Assembly (NCBI GenBank): GCA_013339895.1
Contig: JABACO010000018.1
Span: 4,631,911 to 4,695,910, forward strand
DNA length: 64,000 nucleotides
Source: Ephydatia muelleri
Lineage: Eukaryota; Porifera; Demospongiae; Spongillida; Spongillidae
Direction: 5' to 3'
In this document: positions 57,541 to 64,000 of the stretch, piece by piece
How positions within the stretch are numbered: the first letter of the stretch is position 1
How the letters are laid out: the number at the start of each line of letters is the position of its first letter
Translations under genes and position numbers: made by a program
Notes under the pieces: generated by a model
The model's database searches: none
Seen by the model: only the letters and a program-made list of their open reading frames with translations
What the model was told of the DNA's origin: nothing

Positions 57541-58790
57541 ATTTTATTGTGAGTCATACAGTTATTATCATAGAGAAAGTCAGTGGGATGTTACTGCAAT
57601 GTTGTTAAGAGTTTTGACTGGGTAACATGTCCTAAACTTAGCATTTTAGAGAACCATGTTTTTCCTCGTATGCTAAGCTTCCACAGGTATGTGCATGTCA
57701 ATTACTTCCCTTGCTTTGTACAGACCAACCCTCACTTTCTCGTATAGAACGTTTTGCTTTGAGCTCAATTAACTTCATCATTTTTTGTATTGATATTATC
57801 CCTTTACATACATACTAATGTGCATGCCTTGACTACGAGTGCCCAGCAATCAGTTTTAGTACTACACATGTGAGCATAGTAGTGCATGACTACATGGGCA
57901 CCTAGAGCACCTCAATAGCAAAATTCAGGTGTTTCGGGGGAAGAGTTTGGTACCTTGTTAGGAACTCTACAGTACATGTGAAGCATTACATAATTGGCTC
58001 ATGTGTCCATACATGTGCAGATAAAATAAATGTGAGTGAAAAGGATGCATGCATTTTAATGCACATTTTCTCAACTCAAAAAGTGCTGTTGTCAACAAAG
58101 CTTATGAAAGGAGGGTTATATCACATCTAGAAGCAGCCATAGATGATAAGCTCTTTGTTATGTTCTCTTATCATTGCTGTTATGTAGACTAACCATAGAC
58201 CACATTGCATACTGGCAGGTAAAATACCTTCTACTTTGGAATATCTTCCTTCAAACTAGGTGACCAGACAGGAGTTGCACATTCTAGCAAAGTATGTAAA
58301 TGTATTAGCTTGCTTTTAAATGTAGCCAAGGAAACAACATTGCAGTGGGATTTTTTCTTAAGGTCTGATCAAGGAGAGATTGACAGCAAGATCACAAATT
58401 GTATCCATAACATCCAATGAATTGTTGCCCTCCACATAATGAGTAGGGGTAGCCAGATTTCTATAGGAGATTAAATTACACTTAGAATATACTATTTATA
58501 GCTGCCGTCCATGTCCTATTTGGAGTGCCTGCTGCAGTGCTGAAGGATCAACTTGAGCCTTGTCCGCTCAAATGTGAGAGTGGGCTGGACCCAGTGCCAA
58601 CCTTGCCACTTTCAATTTAGTTGGCTAAATTTATAATGTGTTAGTACATCTTTTATCCACAGTTGGAAGTAAATCTATTTGTAATTTTTAATAAACTGAT
58701 GACTAATGTTAATTATCCATGTTCAATTCATTATACATCCATAACATATATTATGAAATTAATCACTAGTTAAGATAATGTACGGCAAGT

Positions 58791-58842
58791 AATATGTGCA
58801 CACCTGTTCACATATACCCTAATATGTGCACACCTGTTCACA
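58791..58842 (+). repeat. 30-bp tandem duplication
   Basis: AATATGTGCACACCTGTTCAC occurs twice, 30 bp apart. Confidence 0.85.
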
Positions 58843-59294
58843 CGGATGCATTATACTTTGTATTAGGACACAAGTGGTGCAGAGTCACAGCTCCATGATT
58901 GTAAGTGATGTATGTGCAAAAAGTAAGGAAAATAAGAATTTTTAAGCTTTATGTGCACTATGAAAAGTCCTACATACAGTACAGCTACCTTGTGGATTGT
59001 CCCATGATAACTTACGTACTACTCTTAACTATTCTTGTTTTTTACTCTTTGCACCATTGACTCTGGACAAATGTTCACAATAGCTTTTCCAACAAATGTA
59101 AGTATCTAACAGAACAGCGATTACAATAGTGGACAGAATTTATTATGCCACGGTTGACTCAAATCCACTCCTTTTAACAAGTGCAGAGTGGTATGCGTTG
59201 CCCAACTGGCATACTGGGATACCATGCATTGAATGGCACACATAACGAGTTTCCAATCCTTTTATATATTATCTCTGGTGAAACTATGGACTGA

Positions 59295-59702
59295 CTAGAT
59301 ATCCACAAATGTAGGTGTAGGAATGAGTTTGTCAAAATGAGTTTTCTGAGGGTTGGTTTTGTATCTTTTATTCACGCTTATATGACTATAGTGTAAAATA
59401 CGCCCATATTCACCTTGTGTACCTGGTGTAGTTGGACTGGAGTACTTCTCTCTGAGTTTCTTTGCCTTACTTTGTAGGCCAGCGTTCTCCAAGGCATTGC
59501 ATAACTTATTCCATGATGGATTCCTTTCATTCCTGATCCAACTGCATAACACCTCAGATAAACATCTCTCACTATAGCTGCCATGGTGAGCACCAATAAT
59601 GGGAAGGTCGCCCACCCCCAGTTCAATGCCTATCTTTCTCCACTCGCCGCTGATGTCTCGGAGCTCTGCTTCAGCACGTTTCAACGTGATCCGTCCGTCC
59701 AT
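59295..59702 (-). CDS. Death-domain protein (single exon seen)
   Basis: The 135-residue frame has a Death-domain pattern over residues 5-90: LRDISGEWRKIGIELGV, SYSERCLSEVLCSWI, SWNKLCNALENAGL and SKAKKLREKY, matching the helix-2 to helix-6 signature (W..LG..L, C..E.L..W, SW..L..AL, G....A..L). Death domains form helical assemblies in apoptosis and NF-kB signalling. The ATG follows TTTTCAGAA, so the exon may start at an acceptor and the ATG may be internal or in exon 2. A donor candidate (CAAG then GTGAAT at 59413) could end the exon at 59414, in which case the last 40 residues are intronic. No further exon was found downstream. It lies upstream of gene D on the same strand. Confidence 0.6.
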   Translation of the reverse strand: MDGRITLKRAEAELRDISGEWRKIGIELGVGDLPIIGAHHGSYSERCLSEVLCSWIRNERNPSWNKLCNALENAGLQSKAKKLREKYSSPTTPGTQGEYGRILHYSHISVNKRYKTNPQKTHFDKLIPTPTFVDI

Positions 59703-60059
59703 TTCTGAAAATTAAACGCGCTATTAGAAACACTTGGAAACAGACATATGAAGCGATAGCCAGACACGTAAATATTTCCAAGCACGTACGTATATATACA
59801 CTTAGGAGCAAACATAAAAACACGTGCAAAACATACATTTTCGCAACACCTACGAGGCAGCCCTGATTTGTTTAACACAGACCCCGACCATATATCACGT
59901 GAGATACAGCAGTGATGATGGGAGACATGTAAACTTTACCGGTAATAATACTCATGATCCCACGCAACCTGTTGAAGACGAGAAATTAGTGACGTGATGC
60001 TTCATGCTGAGTTCCATAATTGAAACACCTGATGGTGCCTGGAGGCCAGTCTCAGCTTG
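59703..60059. other. Upstream flank of the Death-domain ORF
   Basis: No coding sequence seen. The promoter or first exon of the Death-domain gene may be here. Confidence 0.3.
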
Positions 60060-61010
60060 GCCTGAAGTTTAGTGGCCTGGGTCTTCACTCTGTCTCGCAG
60101 CATGTTGCTTCTGCCTTCATATCTTCACTGGCTTCATCTGGTTTTGGCTCTGCAGAGGACAGCCATCTTGAACAGACAATTAGGATATACTAGTAACTCT
60201 AAAGTGTCCACATATAATGCCATCACTGTAGAGTCTATTCTAGAATCACCCATCACCCAGAAAGCCTTGTCTGCAAAGATTGAAGAGCATCTCTTCCAAT
60301 CCTTGCTGTTTTAGTCTTCCCTAGCCAGCAAGGCTCGTCTCTTGTCTGTGTCAGCTCCACATGCAGCTTCACATAGAACCCAATGAGTTTCACGCACCAT
60401 AAGATGGTGGCTGGTCTGGACACCTCCAACGGGACCATGTGCCCTTTCTGTCCTTCTATTTCCCTTGATTCACTTGGTCACCATGCAATGATGTGCAGGC
60501 ATGGGGGAGATATCGTCATATGCCACACAGTGATGTGCAGACATGGGGGAGACATCGTCATATGCCACAATCATTTACGCAATGCAGTTGCCAATCTTTG
60601 CCACCGTCCTCACCTTATTGTATAGCAATAATTAGTGTATTATTTCACACATCATGATTATTCAATCGGCCGCAGTTAACTGACGATATTGGAAGGGATA
60701 AGGTAATGGCAAGATGAGAGGCCAGCCATGTGAAGACTTCTGTACCCCAGTTCCCAAAGGTTTCCACTGCTAGAGAAACACAAGTCCACCCAACTCCTGA
60801 CATTTTGGTCCATTGAAGTGGTGCTTGTGTGTCTCAGCTGCAAGGGCTACTGCACCCGCCATTCGACACCAGGATGACAGGAGTAAGTGGTGATGTCACT
60901 ATGATATCAAGTGCAGCAGGCTTGCCGCTATCCCACCCTGCAATGAGCACATCAGCAGGTGGTTATGGTCTCTAGTAAGACCATGGCCTTCAAACTACAT
61001 GTAGGTCCCT
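60060..61010 (+). pseudogene. Retroelement ORF remnant (reverse-transcriptase C-terminal region)
   Basis: In shifting frames the stretch shows KARLLSVSAPHAAS, then VAGLDTSNGTMCPFCP, SLDSLGHHAMMCRHGGD and HNHLRNAVANLCHRPHL. This C..C...LD.LGHHA..C.HGGD...RHN.LRD module is common at the C-terminus of reverse-transcriptase proteins in invertebrate repeats (recognised from memory). There are several stops and frameshifts. A 42-bp internal duplication (60488-60571) repeats the CRHGGDIVICH segment. Confidence 0.65.
60488..60571 (+). repeat. 42-bp tandem duplication inside the retroelement remnant
   Basis: Two copies of TGATGTGCAGRCATGGGGGA... 42 bp apart, in frame. Confidence 0.9.
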
Positions 61011-61219
61011 GACTTCAGCCAGAGTTAATCATTTTCAACAGTAGCTATTGCGCCAATATATTGATAGGCACAATAATATGACGAATGTATTTTTATGTTT
61101 GACCTAGATTGAAGTAAGCCTTGGCCTTATGTTTGACCTCCTATTCTTGGCTTATATTTTAATCTGGAATTTGCCTTTTCAATCAAGGTGATGCAAACAG
61201 TGCAGTATTAGTAGCATAG

Positions 61220-61314
61220 CTGTATGATGTGTGTGTGTGTGTGTGTGTGATGTGTGTGCATGTATGCGTATGATGTGTGTGTGTGTGTGTGATGTGTGTG
61301 CATGTATGCGTATG

Positions 61315-61356
<42 letters not shown>
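61220..61356 (+). repeat. Compound (GT)n microsatellite
   Basis: GT runs separated by a repeated GATGTGTGTGCATGTATGCG block. Confidence 0.95.
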
Positions 61357-61679
61357 AAATCCCGACAGTAATGCTGAGGAAGAATACATGTTGTTTTCAA
61401 AAGGTATCTGACTTGAGCACTTAATTATAAATGTTATGTGCACACAATTTATCCACAGTTGAACAAGGGCAAATCATTTGAAATTGGATGGTGCTGAGAC
61501 AAGCGTTGTGACTCTTAACTTAGGGCCTGTTGTAACATTCTCATCATCTTGTAAAGGAAACAAGTTCAGTGAGCAGTTTTAGCATCAAGTTCAATGATTT
61601 TGGGATCATCAGCATTTGTCATACCTTTATATGTATACTTTTCCATCATTCGTTATGAAAAAGTGACAACCTTGCATGG

Positions 61680-61925
61680 TCTCGCAATAGCCACTGGTAA
61701 CTTTGTGTGATTACTGTTTGCATGCCTTCTGCACTAAACATGAGACAGTAGCGATCATTCTATTAATATACCTATACGTACAGAGCACTACATTGCACAT
61801 TGCAAACATGTATGCCTTTTACGTCTCTTGGGAATTAGTATGACTGAGAAACCAACAAAGTGTGACCTGGAGCCAGAGGGAGAGCATACGGTGTATGCAG
61901 TATGTATGCGTGTGCCTATGGAACG
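61680..61925 (+). pseudogene. Duplicate of DHX16 exon 7 and flanking intron
   Basis: GTGACCTGGAGCCAGAGGGA and neighbours (61840-61890) match DHX16 exon 7 (33551-33592) with its acceptor altered (CTGAG for CTGCAG) and its donor lost. Upstream sequence (CTGGTAACTTTGTGTGATTA, TTTGCATGCCTTCTGC) matches DHX16 intron 6 (33343-33385). Keeping intron sequence shows a DNA-level duplication, not a processed copy. Confidence 0.75.
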
Positions 61926-61974
61926 TGACTGTGTATATTGCATTATCGCAATACTAGATCAAGGAAATTAAATA

Positions 61975-62030
61975 AATTCAGCTTTCAACAAAATGATATT
62001 GAAACCTCAACTTTCAACTATTAATCACAT
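61975..62030. repeat. Direct repeat flanking the PIGU 3' end
   Basis: CAGCTTTCAA.AAAATGATAT and TTGAAACC.CAACTTTCAACT occur here and again at 62605-62660 in a PIGU intron, in the same orientation. Confidence 0.75.
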
Positions 62031-62222
62031 TAGAAAAACTTCATTTCAAGCATAAAAATCGCAGGGCACCACACAGAACAAGCAGTCGTGTTTCAGATTC
62101 ATTTCGTGCAAACATTTTGTGAAAAAGAAGAAAGTGTATGCACACAACAATTGAGGCACTTCAATTGAACCACATTGCCAATAACATTGGCATCACTTTC
62201 ATACTAACAAAGAAGCGCAAAC

Positions 62223-63820
62223 CTATGCCAGTTTGAGTTTGATGGGTTTCCCATCCTTGTCCACTCTTGGTAGGCCATGGAGAAGGTCGTAGTTGTATAC
62301 CAGAAATGCATAGATGGTATCACTGATGAGAAACACCTGTGCGATAAGAGATGCTTCATGGCTCCATGTTCCAGCCTTAGCAGGTGCACAAGCATGCACA
62401 CATCAATGCCATAGCAACCAACCTGGGCCAGACAGTAAACAAGTGTCATGGCAAAGAAGAAGTTAGCGTTGGCACTCCCAGCGTGTATCCAGAGGTACCA
62501 GAGGACTGGACCCAGCACAGATGCCACCAGGAACATGGTGAGGACCACAAGGGTGTAGCGAAGGTCTAAGGAATTGTTTGTGCCAAAGAATAGTTGAATG
62601 AGACCAATTCAGAAAATCCAGCTTTCAAAAAAATGATATTGAAACCCCAACTTTCAACTCACAATCATGCACATATGCACAGGGCTTCTTAGTTACAGCT
62701 GTAACTGTAGCCAAAAACAGCCCACGTGTTCCCGTAATTTCATCACCAAATGTATACTGGTAAAACTTGTCCAGAATTAAATCAATGGAAATTTAGAACA
62801 AGGAAAATTGAACACTCTAACGATGTGTATGTGTGAATGTGGTAGCAGAGGCATGACTATATGAAACCTATCAATGATCCAAGAGTCGATTATCGTACTG
62901 CTGATGATGCCAGCATATATTTCACGAGTATATACATGTACATTGCAAATGTATCTTGGTGGGTGCCTTTTAATTTAGGCAACAAAATTGCCACCCGAGA
63001 AAATACATCATACATTTACTGTACATCATACATACATGTAGGCTTACAAAAATGGCATATGTTTATGTAATAACACACATGTACATGCCCAGACAGGGAG
63101 GTCAGAGGTCACAATGGGTTATCACACACACACAGAGCCACTCACATGAGAAGGTGTGGGACCAGAGGGGGAGGAGGGCCAGGGGGAGGGTCAGGTCCCC
63201 CACACAGGGGTAGGACTTGAACAGAGCCATCAAGGACAGCAGTATATAGGTAAGGAACAATGGCTGGTCACTGCATAGTGGGCAATGGAGGTGTACAGCT
63301 ATGCAGACCTGAGCAGACCACGGCTAACCTGAACCTGACTGAGAGAGGCAGGACATAGATGAAGGCATTGATCTGAAAGACACAGAGAAAGAACACTCGG
63401 AAGTGTTCAAACGCCTCTGTGAAGAAGTACCAGAAGAGACCAACGTTTGGAGTGAGGTCAGACACTGTCAGCCTGTGGGGAAAAATCTAATTTCATTACC
63501 ACATTACCAAGTAGGGCAGACATACAATCACATGTAACATCTGCTCCTCCTTGAATGGCTCTGTAAAGCACTTATTTCTGCCGTACAGTGACAGCACTTC
63601 AAACAGTATGTCCCACCCACAATGGGCATGTAACAAACATTGAGCTACTTGTGCACATGTCAATAAGTAATTCATAACATTCCACAAAGACTCACATTAT
63701 TCCATAGACTGCTTGCAAGAAGTCCCACGAGCCAGTAACCCTGTAGGAAATGAACAGAATGGTTCCTCCCCAGACTGAACACCAGAGAAGGTACTTCAAT
63801 GATCCAAGCAGTCGGCCATC
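62223..63820 (-). CDS. PIGU: GPI transamidase subunit PIG-U, C-terminal half (partial)
   Basis: Five exons on the minus strand: 63820-63696, 63472-63329, 63270-63146, 62565-62423 and 62336-62223. All are GT-AG and in phase, giving 216 residues to the TAG at 62225-62223. Landmarks match human [74 protein letters not shown] and a tail of the form YNYDLLHGL...K. Hydrophobic membrane segments fill most of the sequence. PIG-U is a multi-pass ER membrane subunit of the GPI transamidase that attaches GPI anchors to proteins. The N-terminal half lies beyond position 64000; 63821-64000 is intron. Confidence 0.92.
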
Positions 63821-64000
63821 CTAATCACAAAACAAGAAGTCATAAATTCTTGCACTAACCAACCTTACTACACACATGCAGTATGCATCAATCTTCTATA
63901 CACACCTGTCTTGCCCAGTGTCACATCAGGGTAGGTGTATTAGTGCATAACATTGAGAGCACAAACATTTCAAAGGGGGAAAAGAACATGCACGTGTACA

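Larger units (their letters stand above)
56194..59294. other. 3-kb spacer, no gene recognised
   Basis: The promoter of gene D should lie at the left edge. The stretch contains a (CA)n run and a 30-bp tandem duplication. Short frames show no family resemblance. Confidence 0.45.

Overview
The window looks like nuclear DNA of an early-branching, probably marine, animal; a sponge is my best guess. The genes are split by GT-AG introns and match animal families (DHX16, PIGU, CYLD-type CAP-Gly domains, Death domain). A nuclear copy of mitochondrial DNA reads TGA as Trp. The species cannot be fixed from sequence alone. AT-rich introns and spacers hold microsatellites, minisatellites, long palindromic (foldback) elements and transposon relics.

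Layout. 1-1.6 kb: possible tail of an upstream gene, then a decayed duplicate of a gene 5' end. 1.6-14.7 kb (+): gene A, six exons, encoding three CYLD-like CAP-Gly modules (the second shortened), a heptad-repeat coiled coil and a complete TKL-type kinase. Its third intron carries a 1.9-kb element with terminal inverted repeats and a broken antisense ORF resembling the RAG1 N-terminal zinc/RING region. 16.6-17.7 kb: fragment B of the same gene. 19.9-27.8 kb (+): copy C, a pseudogene whose fourth intron holds a mitochondrial insertion (cob joined to antisense rnl). 28.6-48.1 kb (+): a complete DHX16 spliceosomal helicase gene, rebuilt here as 30 exons and 1,037 residues, with repeat-rich introns. 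50.2-56.2 kb (-): gene D, a second intact CAP-Gly/coiled-coil/kinase gene in inverted orientation. 59.3-59.7 kb (-): a Death-domain ORF. 60.1-61.0 kb: retroelement remnant. 61.7-61.9 kb: stray duplicate of DHX16 exon 7 and flanking intron. 62.2-63.8 kb (-): the last five exons of PIGU, continuing beyond the window.

The most notable system is the CAP-Gly/kinase family. It keeps the CYLD-type adaptor region, but where CYLD has its deubiquitinase domain it has a coiled coil and a kinase with all catalytic motifs. Two intact copies, one dead copy and one fragment flank DHX16, and a Death-domain ORF lies beside gene D. This suggests, without proving, a ubiquitin/NF-kB-type or innate signalling role. 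DHX16 and PIGU are housekeeping neighbours. All exon joins were made by eye from splice consensus, phase and family similarity; no transcript data were available.
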